From JASBYZ01 sp029983705 (GTDB taxonomy: Bacteria; Actinomycetota; Coriobacteriia; Coriobacteriales; JAEZZM01): 64,000 bases of DNA. Below are positions 43,305-52,266 of the stretch, in pieces. Location: the NCBI GenBank assembly GCA_965119715.1, contig OZ221969.1:868001-932000 (forward strand), in the 5' to 3' direction. Numbering within the stretch: position 1 is the first letter of the stretch; every line of letters begins with the position of its first letter. The position numbers and the translations under genes were made by a program. The notes below the pieces were generated by a model, which searched no databases, had not been told where the DNA came from, and was given only the letters and a program-made list of their open reading frames with translations.

Positions 43305-44756
43305 ATGGCTTTAGATCAAGCATATAAAAAGATTTGCGTTCTTGGCTTTGGCGAAAGTGGTAAGGCACTTGTCAAAGCCTTACTTGCCCTTAAGGACGAG
43401 GAGGGCTTTGAAGAAATTCACCTCTATCCAGGCTCATGTCCGCTTAAAGATAGGGAGCTTGTAGAGCGTCTCACAAAAGAGGGGCTGAGCTGCTTTGAAG
43501 AGTGCCAAGAGATTCAAGGCCACTACGACCTCGCTATAGTATCTCCTGGAATTTCTCCTTTTACAGATTTTTATAAGAGTGCAAAAGAGCATAGTGATGA
43601 GATTATTGGCGAGATAGAATTTGCCTACAGAATCTCAATTAATCCCTGGCTTGCAATTACGGGAACTAACGGTAAGACCACTACTACCTCTTTAATTGAG
43701 CACATCTTACAGAATGCCCACAGAGGGGCTCACGCGGTAGGAAACATTGGCCCTGCCTCTGTTACAAAAGCACTTGAGCTCAGGCAAGAGGGAAATAGCG
43801 AAGACTACCTCGTAGCTGAAGTTTCAAGTTTTCAGCTCTTTGGCTGCAAACACTTTAAGCCAAAGGTAGCAATCTTGCTCAACATTACCCCAGACCACGT
43901 TGAGTGGCACCAGTCCCTCACACACTACATCAACTCAAAAAAGAAGGTTTTTCAAAATCTTGACGATGAGTCACTGGGCATTATTAACCTAGACGATGAA
44001 AACTCTCATGCTATAGAGCGAGAGCTCATGTTAGCAAATAAAAAGCTTGCCTTTGTCTCAACTAAAAGCTCATATGATGAAGGTGCCCTCTACCATATTT
44101 CAACCCTAGAAAACTCTGCCTGGTATGAGCAGGGTAGCCTCTATATAAAGCAGGGAAATAGCATCAAAGAGCTTATCGCCTGTGATGAGCTACAAATTCA
44201 AGGTGAGCACAACTACTTTAATGCAATGTGTGCAGCCCTTTGTGCAAGCTATCTAGGGATAAGCTTAAGCGAGATTCAAGAGGCACTCAAAACGTTTAAG
44301 GCACTTGAGCACCGTATAGAGTTTGTAAACCGTATTGATGGCGTTTCTTTTTATAACGACTCTAAGGCAACCAATGTGGACGCGGTACTTAAAGCACTTA
44401 CCGCCTTTCCTAAAAAAGAGATTGTTCTTTTAGTAGGCGGCCACGATAAGAAGACCGATCTTGCTGAGTTTAGTTATAAGGCAGTGAGAGCCTGCAAGGC
44501 AGTAGTGTGTTTTGGAGAGGCTCAAGAAAGATTTTTAGAGGCACTCACCCAAGCAAACAGACAGGAGCAAGATGTTTCTTTAGCAAAGGCTAAAAACTTA
44601 AAAGAGGCACTTGAAGTGGGCAAAAGCCTTGCCTCATCAGGAGATGTAGTTTTGCTCTCTCCTGCATGTTCTTCATTTGATGAGTTTTCAGGATATGAGG
44701 AGCGGGGTAGAAAGTTTAAAGAATACGTGAGTGAAATAGCAAAGATTTCTGGATAA
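43305..44756 (+). CDS. murD: UDP-MurNAc-L-Ala:D-Glu ligase MurD
   Basis: A 483-residue Mur ligase. The N-terminal Rossmann start is CVLGFGESGKALV, the P-loop is ITGTNGKTTTTSL, followed by the EVSSFQL segment, LLNITPDHVEWH, and FYNDSKATNVDAV. It adds D-glutamate. The ATG follows GAGGGA. ftsW begins two bases after the stop, so the two are tightly coupled. Confidence 0.94.
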   Translation: MALDQAYKKICVLGFGESGKALVKALLALKDEEGFEEIHLYPGSCPLKDRELVERLTKEGLSCFEECQEIQGHYDLAIVSPGISPFTDFYKSAKEHSDEIIGEIEFAYRISINPWLAITGTNGKTTTTSLIEHILQNAHRGAHAVGNIGPASVTKALELRQEGNSEDYLVAEVSSFQLFGCKHFKPKVAILLNITPDHVEWHQSLTHYINSKKKVFQNLDDESLGIINLDDENSHAIERELMLANKKLAFVSTKSSYDEGALYHISTLENSAWYEQGSLYIKQGNSIKELIACDELQIQGEHNYFNAMCAALCASYLGISLSEIQEALKTFKALEHRIEFVNRIDGVSFYNDSKATNVDAVLKALTAFPKKEIVLLVGGHDKKTDLAEFSYKAVRACKAVVCFGEAQERFLEALTQANRQEQDVSLAKAKNLKEALEVGKSLASSGDVVLLSPACSSFDEFSGYEERGRKFKEYVSEIAKISG

Positions 44757-44758
44757 GC

Positions 44759-46126
44759 ATGAATGTCATCAGCTCTATTAAACAAAAAATAGAATCGCTT
44801 CTCAGCAATACCCGCCCAGAGCTGCTCTTAATTGTGAGCGCTGGGCTTTTAATCATGCTTGGATTGCTTATGATTTATTCAGCATCCTCAATTGTTGCGC
44901 TCAAAGAGTTTGATAACCAGTTTCACTACCTCATAGCTCAGGCACGCTTTATTGCAATTGGACTCATCCTCTTAATTATTGCCTCCATAATTCCCTATAG
45001 AACTTGGTCAACACCTGCTGTATGGGTAGCCTGGCTTATTACCACCGTTTTGCTTTTGACTACATTTTTTATGGGTCTTACCGGTGGTGGAGCTACGCGC
45101 TGGGTATCTATTGGAGGTTTTTCGCTCCAGCCTACTGAGTTTGCAAAGATTACCTCGGTATTGATATTGGCAAATATCGTAGCCCAGTATAGGCAGGGGA
45201 GGATCGCTCTTGAAGGACTTGCCGTCTTAACAGCTGTGGGCGTGCTCATTCCTATGGTGCTTATTTTTATCCAGCCAGACTTGGGCTCTATCATGATCGT
45301 GTTGATCACCTTGGTGGTCATGCTTTACTTAAGTGGCTTTGGTTTAAAGCGCATTATTAAACCTGCAATTGTTATCGGTATTTTTGGTTTGCTTGCTATC
45401 TTAATTGAGCCATATAGACGAAGCCGTCTTATTTCAGCCTTTGACCCATGGGTTGACCCTCAAGGCAAGGGATACCAGGTCATCCAAGGATTTTATGCCT
45501 TTTCTACGGGAGGACTCACTGGTCTTGGGCTTGGTAACTCGCACCAAAAATTCTTCTATCTACCTGAGGCCCACACCGACTTTATTTTTGCAATTATTGG
45601 CGAGGAGCTCGGGCTTATTGGAGCGCTCGTAACTCTTTTAATTTATGCGCTCTTTATTTATGCGGGCTATAAGATTATGTCTAACGCAAATGATACCTTT
45701 GGAAAGATGGTCGCAGGTGGTATGACTACCTTAATTGCGGTCCAAGCTTGCCTTAATATCTTATGCGTTATTGGACTTTTTCCTGTTACTGGTAAACCCC
45801 TCCCATTTTTATCCTACGGAGGATCTTCTCTGGTGGCGTCTATGGCAATGGTGGGGATACTCTTGTCTGTTGCCCGCGGAAGCACCTCAAGTGCTCAGGC
45901 AGAGCGTACGCGTGAGAGCTTTGAAGTAATAGAAAATAGAGCTCCCCAAAGAAAAAGTTCAGATACTGCCTCAAAGGTTATTAATTTCTTTGGCAGAACT
46001 GGACAAAATAAAACAAAAGAGAGCCAAAGAAGAAGACGACGTGAGGAGAGCTCACTAAAAGACAGCTCAAGTTCGAGGCGGCGCACTAAGTCTTCGAGCA
46101 GTAGCAGAAAGCGTCCTCGGCGCTAG
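44759..46126 (+). CDS. ftsW: Septal peptidoglycan polymerase FtsW
   Basis: 455 residues. Ten SEDS-family helices run from about 20 to 375, with signatures LTGGGATRWVSIGGFSLQP, the DPWVDPQGKGYQVIQG loop and PLPFLSYGGSSLVASM. It polymerises glycan with the division PBP. After the last helix comes an 80-residue cytoplasmic tail, strongly basic and serine-rich (arginine runs alternating with serine runs). That tail is longer than in most FtsW proteins. Confidence 0.94.
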   Translation: MNVISSIKQKIESLLSNTRPELLLIVSAGLLIMLGLLMIYSASSIVALKEFDNQFHYLIAQARFIAIGLILLIIASIIPYRTWSTPAVWVAWLITTVLLLTTFFMGLTGGGATRWVSIGGFSLQPTEFAKITSVLILANIVAQYRQGRIALEGLAVLTAVGVLIPMVLIFIQPDLGSIMIVLITLVVMLYLSGFGLKRIIKPAIVIGIFGLLAILIEPYRRSRLISAFDPWVDPQGKGYQVIQGFYAFSTGGLTGLGLGNSHQKFFYLPEAHTDFIFAIIGEELGLIGALVTLLIYALFIYAGYKIMSNANDTFGKMVAGGMTTLIAVQACLNILCVIGLFPVTGKPLPFLSYGGSSLVASMAMVGILLSVARGSTSSAQAERTRESFEVIENRAPQRKSSDTASKVINFFGRTGQNKTKESQRRRRREESSLKDSSSSRRRTKSSSSSRKRPRR

Positions 46127-46154
46127 TCTTTGAGAGGAGTGTAAAAAACAAGTC

Positions 46155-47264
46155 ATGAGGTTTGTTATTGCAGCAGGTGGAACTGCTGGTCACATCAATC
46201 CTGCAATCGCGCTTGCAGAAGAGCTGCACTCGCGCGGACATGAGATTGAGTTTGTAGGAAACCCAAAAGGTTTAGAGGCCAGGCTTGTTCCTCAGGCAGG
46301 CTTTGACTTTTATGAGCTGGAAAGCTCAGGCTTTGATAGGGCTCATCCACAAACGCTCTTTAAGGCTTTTTACAATATTGCACGAGGCTCTCAGATTTTA
46401 AAAAAGCATTTTACGGCCACAAAACCAGATGCCTTAATTGGTTTTGGCGCCTACCTTGAGCTTGCTGCTGCAAATGCTGCACGTGCTCTTAAAATTCCTG
46501 TTGTTATCCATGAGCAAAATTCTGTACCAGGACTTGCAAATAAGCTGGTGGCACGCTTTGCCTCATTAATAGCCTTAAGCTATCCTTCGACTGAGGCAAT
46601 TTTTTCATCCATTCGCTCTAAGCACTCCCAGATGATTGTCACCGGAAATCCTGTGCGCTCATCAGTCTTAAGCTCAAGCAGGGAGGCGGGAAGAGAAGCC
46701 TATAAGATTCCACAGGATGCCTTTATGCTCTTGGTATTTGGGGGAAGTTTAGGTGCTCGCCATATCAATCAGGCGATGTGTAAGCTTAAAGATAAACTTT
46801 TAGAGCAAAAAAATATCTATGTGGTTCACTCGGTTGGAAAGCTTGATTATAAGCAGGTTGTACAAGACTTTGATCTTTCAAAAGACGAGCAAAAACACTA
46901 CATCATTAAAGATTATATAGACAATATGGGAGATACCCTTAAGGCGGCTGATCTGGTAGTTTCACGATCAGGCGCCTCATCTATCGCAGAAATTTCTGCG
47001 CTTGCGGTGCCTTCAATTTTGATTCCCTATCCGCATGCAACAGAAAACCATCAGCAAAAAAATGCCCAATTTTTAGTTGAGAGCGGAGCGGGTCTTCTGC
47101 TTGAGGATGAAAAACTCGAGGGAGATGCCCTTGATACGCTGCTTTTTGAGCTTATCGCCAGCCCAGAAAATCGCGAGCAAATGCAAAAGGCTGCCCTTGA
47201 ATTAAGTGGCGAGGGCGCTGCGTATAAACTTGCAAGTGCGGTAGAATCAGTAGTACAAAAATAA
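46155..47264 (+). CDS. murG: UDP-GlcNAc:lipid I N-acetylglucosaminyltransferase MurG
   Basis: A 369-residue GT-B enzyme. The glycine-rich loop GGTAGHINPAIALAEEL is at the N-terminus, HEQNSVPGLANK in the middle, LVFGGSLGARHIN in the nucleotide domain, and SRSGASSIAEISAL with PYPHATENHQQKNA in the donor site. It makes lipid II. The ATG follows GAGAGGAG. Confidence 0.96.
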   Translation: MRFVIAAGGTAGHINPAIALAEELHSRGHEIEFVGNPKGLEARLVPQAGFDFYELESSGFDRAHPQTLFKAFYNIARGSQILKKHFTATKPDALIGFGAYLELAAANAARALKIPVVIHEQNSVPGLANKLVARFASLIALSYPSTEAIFSSIRSKHSQMIVTGNPVRSSVLSSSREAGREAYKIPQDAFMLLVFGGSLGARHINQAMCKLKDKLLEQKNIYVVHSVGKLDYKQVVQDFDLSKDEQKHYIIKDYIDNMGDTLKAADLVVSRSGASSIAEISALAVPSILIPYPHATENHQQKNAQFLVESGAGLLLEDEKLEGDALDTLLFELIASPENREQMQKAALELSGEGAAYKLASAVESVVQK

Positions 47265-47289
47265 GTTTTTTAGAAGAGGAGTACATCAT

Positions 47290-48708
47290 ATGTCATTAGG
47301 CACCTTTGAGCCCAATGAGTTTGAGCGTGTGCATTTTATTGGTATTGGCGGCGCTGGCATGAGTGGTATTGCTCGCGTGATGGCTGAGCGTGGATATCAG
47401 GTGAGTGGTTCTGACCTAAAGCAGTCAAAGTACACAAAGACACTTGAGTTCCACAATATTAAGGTGTTTATTGGTCATGATACAGAGCACATCAAAGAAG
47501 TTGATCCTCAAGTTGTTGTGATTTCAACGGCAATTCCTGAGAAAAATCCTGAGCTTGTGTATGCAAGAAAGCAGGGTATTGCTGTGTGGCAGCGCGCAAA
47601 GGCACTTGCCTATCTTGCTCGCGATTCATACACCTTTGCCTTTGCGGGAACTCATGGTAAGACTACCTCTTCATCTATGGCGGCAACTACCTTAGATAGG
47701 ATGGGGCTCAAGCCAAGCTTTTTGATTGGTGGCATTGTTGATGGCTATGACACCAACGGGGTTAATGGCAATAAAGAATACTTTGTCTGCGAGGCAGATG
47801 AGTCAGATGGCTCCTTTTTGCACCTTGATCCAAACATTGTAGTGGTGTCAAACATCGAGGCAGACCACCTTGATCACTACGGAAGCTTTGAGGAGCTCGT
47901 TGAAACCTTTAAAAAGTTTATGGCATCAGTAGATGACTCAGGAGCAATTATTGTTAACGCAGACCAGCCAGAAGTCTTAGCGCTTGCAAAATCAACTGCT
48001 AAGCGCGTAGTAAGCTTTGGCTTTTCTGATGATGCAGATGCTCGTATTACTCTGGGCGAGAAGGACCCTAAAAACTTGCTTGCTCAGCACTTTAGCCTAA
48101 GTTTAGATGGTCAAGAGTATCCTTGCGCACTTAAGGCATCTCCTGGTATACACAATGTGCTCAATGCAGCATCAGTACTCAGTGCATGCTATGCTGCAGG
48201 CCTTGATGTAGAGGCAGCTGCCAAAGCGCTCTCTGAGTTTAGTGGAGTTCGCCGCAGGTTTGATTATGTGGGCGAGGTAAACGGAGCTACCATTATAGAT
48301 GACTATGGTCATCATCCAACCGAGATTGCAGCAACACTTAAGGCAGCTCAAGGCCTTAATTACAATAAGATACATGTGATTTTTCAGCCTCACAGATACA
48401 CTCGCACACAAAACTTGGCAGATGAGTTTACTGAGGCATTTGGCTATGCCGATGAGGTATTGCTGCTTGATATCTTTGCAGCAGGAGAGACTCCGATACC
48501 AGGTATTACCTCTAAAAACTTGGCACGTCTAATTAATCAAAAACATCCTGACACTCATGCAAGCTACATTCCTGATTGGCAGGATATGATTGCACACATT
48601 TTAGAGAGCGCAAAGCCTCATGACCTCATAATTACTATGGGTGCTGGGGATATTACCTCACTTGGTCCTGACATTATTGAGGCACGTACTAGAAAACACG
48701 GGGCTTAG
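47290..48708 (+). CDS. murC: UDP-MurNAc:L-alanine ligase MurC
   Basis: A 472-residue Mur ligase. The N-terminus HFIGIGGAGMSGIARVM, the P-loop AFAGTHGKTTSSS, ADESDGSFLHL and SNIEADHLDHYG are the MurC signatures, and IIDDYGHHPTEI is the C-terminal motif. It adds L-alanine, the first committed stem residue. The ATG follows AGAAGAGGAG. murB begins three bases after the stop. Confidence 0.96.
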   Translation: MSLGTFEPNEFERVHFIGIGGAGMSGIARVMAERGYQVSGSDLKQSKYTKTLEFHNIKVFIGHDTEHIKEVDPQVVVISTAIPEKNPELVYARKQGIAVWQRAKALAYLARDSYTFAFAGTHGKTTSSSMAATTLDRMGLKPSFLIGGIVDGYDTNGVNGNKEYFVCEADESDGSFLHLDPNIVVVSNIEADHLDHYGSFEELVETFKKFMASVDDSGAIIVNADQPEVLALAKSTAKRVVSFGFSDDADARITLGEKDPKNLLAQHFSLSLDGQEYPCALKASPGIHNVLNAASVLSACYAAGLDVEAAAKALSEFSGVRRRFDYVGEVNGATIIDDYGHHPTEIAATLKAAQGLNYNKIHVIFQPHRYTRTQNLADEFTEAFGYADEVLLLDIFAAGETPIPGITSKNLARLINQKHPDTHASYIPDWQDMIAHILESAKPHDLIITMGAGDITSLGPDIIEARTRKHGA

Positions 48709-48711
48709 TAG

Positions 48712-49635
48712 ATGTCGAGTTTTGATGCCTACATGCTCTTAAACGGAGTAATTTCCGGAGACGTTATTGCAAATGAAAAGCTTGCCTTTCATACCTCTTA
48801 TCGCATTGGAGGGCCAGCTGACCTCTTTATTCGTGCAGAAAGCTATACTGACATGCGCAAATCAATTGAGGTCTTAGACAGCCATGAGGTGCCCTGGGTT
48901 ATCTTGGGTAAGGGTTCAAACGTCTTAGCCTCTGATGAGGGCTATAGGGGAGCGGTCATTAGACTTGGAAGTGAGTTTAATAAGTTTGCCTTTGACGAAG
49001 ATGACCCCTATACCGTAAGCTGCGGCGCGTCTTTATCGATAGCTCGAATAGTACAAGAAGCATTTAAGAGAGGTCTCTCAGGTCTTGAAATGCTTGTTGG
49101 CGTTCCGGGAACTATTGGTGGAGCTATTATGATGAATGCGGGCTCACGCGACCAGTGGATAGGACAAGTGGTTGATTCTGTGGTAGTCTATCGTCCGGGT
49201 TTAGGCTTGCATCGCTACAAGAGTCACGAAATTGGCTGGGCGTATCGCCAAACCACACTTGCTCCATATGAAATTGTTCTTGAAGTGGTTTTATCGCTGA
49301 AGCCTAGCGATAAAACAGCGCTCAGGGCTAAGATGGAAGCAAGTTTAAGCAGGCGTAAGAAAACTCAGCCGCTTAATAGGGCAAGTTGCGGTTCATTTTT
49401 TATGAATCCACCTGATAAGAGAGTCGCTCAATTAATCGAGGATGCAGGACTTAAGGGCTATAGCCACGGCGGGGCTCAAGTCTCTGAGGTTCATGCTAAT
49501 TTTATTGTTAACACTGGCAAGGCCAGCGCTAATGATGTGTTGAGCGTTATGAAAGTTGTACAGGATAAGGTAGGTAGACTATATGGCGTTGGGCTCAAAC
49601 CGGAGGTCAAGTTCCTCGGATTCGAGACGCTCTAG
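48712..49635 (+). CDS. murB: UDP-N-acetylenolpyruvoylglucosamine reductase MurB
   Basis: 307 residues, FAD-dependent. Signatures are HTSYRIGGPADLFI, ILGKGSNVLASDEGYRGAVI, GVPGTIGGAIMMNAGS, and the catalytic-serine segment RASCGSFFMNPPD. The C-terminal EVHANFIVN is present. This lacks the extra domain of the long type I, so it is the type II form common in Gram-positive bacteria. ftsQ begins inside its last 53 bases. Confidence 0.95.
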   Translation: MSSFDAYMLLNGVISGDVIANEKLAFHTSYRIGGPADLFIRAESYTDMRKSIEVLDSHEVPWVILGKGSNVLASDEGYRGAVIRLGSEFNKFAFDEDDPYTVSCGASLSIARIVQEAFKRGLSGLEMLVGVPGTIGGAIMMNAGSRDQWIGQVVDSVVVYRPGLGLHRYKSHEIGWAYRQTTLAPYEIVLEVVLSLKPSDKTALRAKMEASLSRRKKTQPLNRASCGSFFMNPPDKRVAQLIEDAGLKGYSHGGAQVSEVHANFIVNTGKASANDVLSVMKVVQDKVGRLYGVGLKPEVKFLGFETL

Positions 49636-50851
49636 CTCTCAATCACGCCAAAGTTCTAGACAGTCACGTCCCGCGTCTTCAAGAACTAAAGCTCAAAGAC
49701 AAGTTAATAGCTCAACAAGACGTCCTTCTACCAGAAGCTCTCGTCCTCAAAGCTCACGTTTGCGCTCTCAAAGATTGCGCTCAAGTGGAGATCAACTCAA
49801 GCGTGCCCCCGTTAAAGGCAGCGCTCGTGCCCTCTTATCCTCAGTAGCAATTCGCTTTATATTTATCGCGCTTGCGGTCATTGTAGTCTTAGTTTTGCTG
49901 TGGACCGCTATTAGCTCAATCCCATTTTTAAAGGTAGATAATATTGAGGTAAGCCCAACTGAACACCTCTCTCAAGCATCCCTTGCAGCAAATATTCAAA
50001 TTCCTGAAGGAAGTTCAATTCTTACCCTTGATACTGATGCCCTCGAGGAGCAGATCAAGAAAAATCCTTGGGTAGACCAGGTAAAGATAGATAAGAAGTT
50101 CCCGTCAACCATTCATGTCTCTGTGACTGAAAGAAAGCTTGGCGCTATTGTTGTTGCCAAAGGAGGGGATGAGGCCTGGTATATGGGAGTGGACGGAACC
50201 TGGCTTGAACCTATCCCATTTTTAATCACCAAGCCTGAAGCTCAATCAACTGCATCAACCCTAGCCTCTGCTATGGCTCAAGAAAACTCTTCAGATGAGC
50301 AAAAGGGCAAAAACGACAATAAGGACGATAAAGAAAAGAAGGTCAATAAAGACAATAAAGACAATAAAGACAATAAAGACAATAAGGATAAGAAGGGCTC
50401 TAAAGAGTCAAGCGAGACGAGCCTTCCTATGTCTTTAGATTCTTCTGCACATGCTGCAATAAATGAGTCAAACTCAATTTCTGGTCAGGCTTCAAAGCGT
50501 GCCAAAAAAGAGGGCGTTGTCTTAATTTATGATATTGATCCAGGTCTTGAACCAAAGGCTAATACTCAAGTAAAAGACTCTGGTCTTTCTGGAGCGCTTA
50601 ACTACCTTGAGAGCTTTAGTCCAAATATGCTCTCCCATATTAACTATATGGTTGCTCCAAATAAGTCATCAATTACTATGATGTTAGATAATGGAGTACA
50701 AGTAGCCTTAGGTGAGCCAGGCTCTGAGTCTGATATTAAACTTAAAGAGACCGTTATCTCTAACCTCTTAGCAGAGCACCAAAATGAGGTAACCTACATT
50801 AATGTACGGGTACCAAATCAGCCCGCTTGGAGAGGTCTCAAAAACTCTTAA
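49583..50851 (+). CDS. ftsQ: FtsQ/DivIB-type cell division protein
   Basis: 422 residues. A long Ser/Arg-rich cytoplasmic region (about 1-85), a membrane helix at about 92-114, and the POTRA domain with FLKVDNIEVSPTEHLSQASL and NPWVDQVKIDKKFPSTIHVS. The extracellular domain is interrupted by an Asn/Lys/Asp-rich insert (about 245-275) encoded by a 9-bp tandem repeat. The ATG overlaps the end of murB by 53 bp and has AAGGTAGG upstream, so the long N-terminus is probably real. FtsQ links FtsL to the divisome. Confidence 0.85.
   Translation: MALGSNRRSSSSDSRRSSSQSRQSSRQSRPASSRTKAQRQVNSSTRRPSTRSSRPQSSRLRSQRLRSSGDQLKRAPVKGSARALLSSVAIRFIFIALAVIVVLVLLWTAISSIPFLKVDNIEVSPTEHLSQASLAANIQIPEGSSILTLDTDALEEQIKKNPWVDQVKIDKKFPSTIHVSVTERKLGAIVVAKGGDEAWYMGVDGTWLEPIPFLITKPEAQSTASTLASAMAQENSSDEQKGKNDNKDDKEKKVNKDNKDNKDNKDNKDKKGSKESSETSLPMSLDSSAHAAINESNSISGQASKRAKKEGVVLIYDIDPGLEPKANTQVKDSGLSGALNYLESFSPNMLSHINYMVAPNKSSITMMLDNGVQVALGEPGSESDIKLKETVISNLLAEHQNEVTYINVRVPNQPAWRGLKNS
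50345..50389 (+). repeat. 9-bp tandem coding repeat in ftsQ
   Basis: Four exact copies of AATAAAGAC and a fifth variant unit (AATAAGGAT) encode NKD repeats. Slippage would change length by whole codons. Confidence 0.8.
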
Positions 50852-50975
50852 GTTTAACTTTAAGCTTTATAATTCGCTCACGGTGCTTCCATTTAAATCC
50901 TGTATTGCCGCCACTTATCTGGCCAATTGATGAATTGTACAAATTTTTCTAAAAAAATTTACGTTTAAACTTGAC

Positions 50976-51003
50976 TTGAGCTTTACATTCATGCAATTAT
51001 ACT
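50976..51003 (+). promoter_or_regulatory. Candidate ftsZ promoter
   Basis: TTGAGC (50976-50981), 16 bp, TATACT (50998-51003) lies in the 246-bp gap before ftsZ, about 95 bp from its ATG. The gap also has an AT-only inverted repeat near 50940-50960. Nothing coding is seen in it. It suggests ftsZ can be expressed apart from the upstream dcw genes. Confidence 0.45.
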
Positions 51004-51097
51004 CTGTTACAGTTCATCCCTGCACTTCAGGTTGAGCTTTAACCTTTTTAGAGATAATAAACATAAGCGAGGCAATTCCTGATAACGGGAGGTATAA

Positions 51098-52243
51098 ATG
51101 TACGAGGAAAACGACAGCACTAACTACCTCGCTGTCATTAAGGTCGTAGGTGTAGGTGGTGGCGGTAACAACGCTGTTAACCGCATGATTGAAGCTGGTG
51201 TACGCGGTGTTGAGTTTATTTCAGTTAATACTGATGCTCAAGCACTCTTAACTTCAGATGCTGATGTTAAAGTTCACATTGGAACTGATCTCACCAAGGG
51301 CCTTGGAGCTGGAGCTAACCCTGAAGTTGGAGCTCAAGCTGCAGAAGAGTCTCGCAACGAGATCAAACAAGCTCTTGCAGGAGCAGACATGGTATTTGTT
51401 ACTGCAGGAGAGGGCGGTGGTACCGGTACAGGTGCTGCTCCAGTTGTTGCAGACGTTGCACGTAATGAGATTGGCGCACTTACTGTTGGTGTGGTAACTA
51501 AGCCATTTACCTTTGAGGGTAGACAGAGAATGCGCTCAGCACAAGATGGTGTTGCAAGACTTGCAGAAAACGTAGACACCTTAATTGTGATTCCAAATGA
51601 CAGACTGCTTGATATTGCTGAGAAGAAAACTTCAATGCTTGAAGCCTTCAAAATTGCAGACGATGTACTTCGTCAAGGTACCCAAGGTATCACTGACTTA
51701 ATTACCACCCCAGGTTTAATCAACCTAGACTTTGCAGACGTAAGAGCAATCATGAAAGATGCCGGCTCTGCAATGATGGGTATTGGTGTTGCTTCAGGTG
51801 AAAACCGCGCAGTGGATGCTGCAACTGAGGCAATTTCTTCACGATTACTTGAGTCTTCAGTTGACGGAGCAGATAGAGTGCTCCTCTCAATCTCTGGTGG
51901 ATCAGACCTAGGTCTGTATGAGGTAACTGAGGCAGCTAATGTTGTATCAGATGCAGTAGACCCAGATGCAAACATCATCTTTGGTTCTGTAATTGATGAC
52001 TCTTTGGGAGACCAGGTTCGTGTAACTGTTATTGCAACTGGCTTTAGCAATAACTCAAACTCACAATCACGTCTTGATTATGATAATAAGCTTGATCCTG
52101 CCAACTCTTTTGGCACTCCAAGCACCCCTTCAACACCAAGAAATGGACGTCGTGAGCGCAACAGCCAACCTCCAGCAGGTTTTGAGAGATTTGACGATAA
52201 AGAATTTGAGGTTCCAGACTTTTTAAAGCGCGGCAACTTCTAA
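51098..52243 (+). CDS. ftsZ: Cell division GTPase FtsZ
   Basis: 381 residues. The nucleotide site is GEGGGTGTGAAPV with GGGTGTG at 106-112, the T7/synergy loop is NLDFADVRAIM, and a short linker leads to the C-terminal peptide EVPDFLKRGNF. That peptide normally binds FtsA, ZipA or SepF. With sepF downstream and no ftsA in this cluster, SepF is the probable membrane anchor. The ribosome site CGGGAGG is strong. Confidence 0.98.
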   Translation: MYEENDSTNYLAVIKVVGVGGGGNNAVNRMIEAGVRGVEFISVNTDAQALLTSDADVKVHIGTDLTKGLGAGANPEVGAQAAEESRNEIKQALAGADMVFVTAGEGGGTGTGAAPVVADVARNEIGALTVGVVTKPFTFEGRQRMRSAQDGVARLAENVDTLIVIPNDRLLDIAEKKTSMLEAFKIADDVLRQGTQGITDLITTPGLINLDFADVRAIMKDAGSAMMGIGVASGENRAVDAATEAISSRLLESSVDGADRVLLSISGGSDLGLYEVTEAANVVSDAVDPDANIIFGSVIDDSLGDQVRVTVIATGFSNNSNSQSRLDYDNKLDPANSFGTPSTPSTPRNGRRERNSQPPAGFERFDDKEFEVPDFLKRGNF

Positions 52244-52266
52244 GATAATTTAGTGGGGAAGACTCT

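Noticed and set aside
50341..50395. CRISPR-like short repeats
   Set aside because: The 9-bp unit is tandem with no spacers and is in frame within ftsQ.
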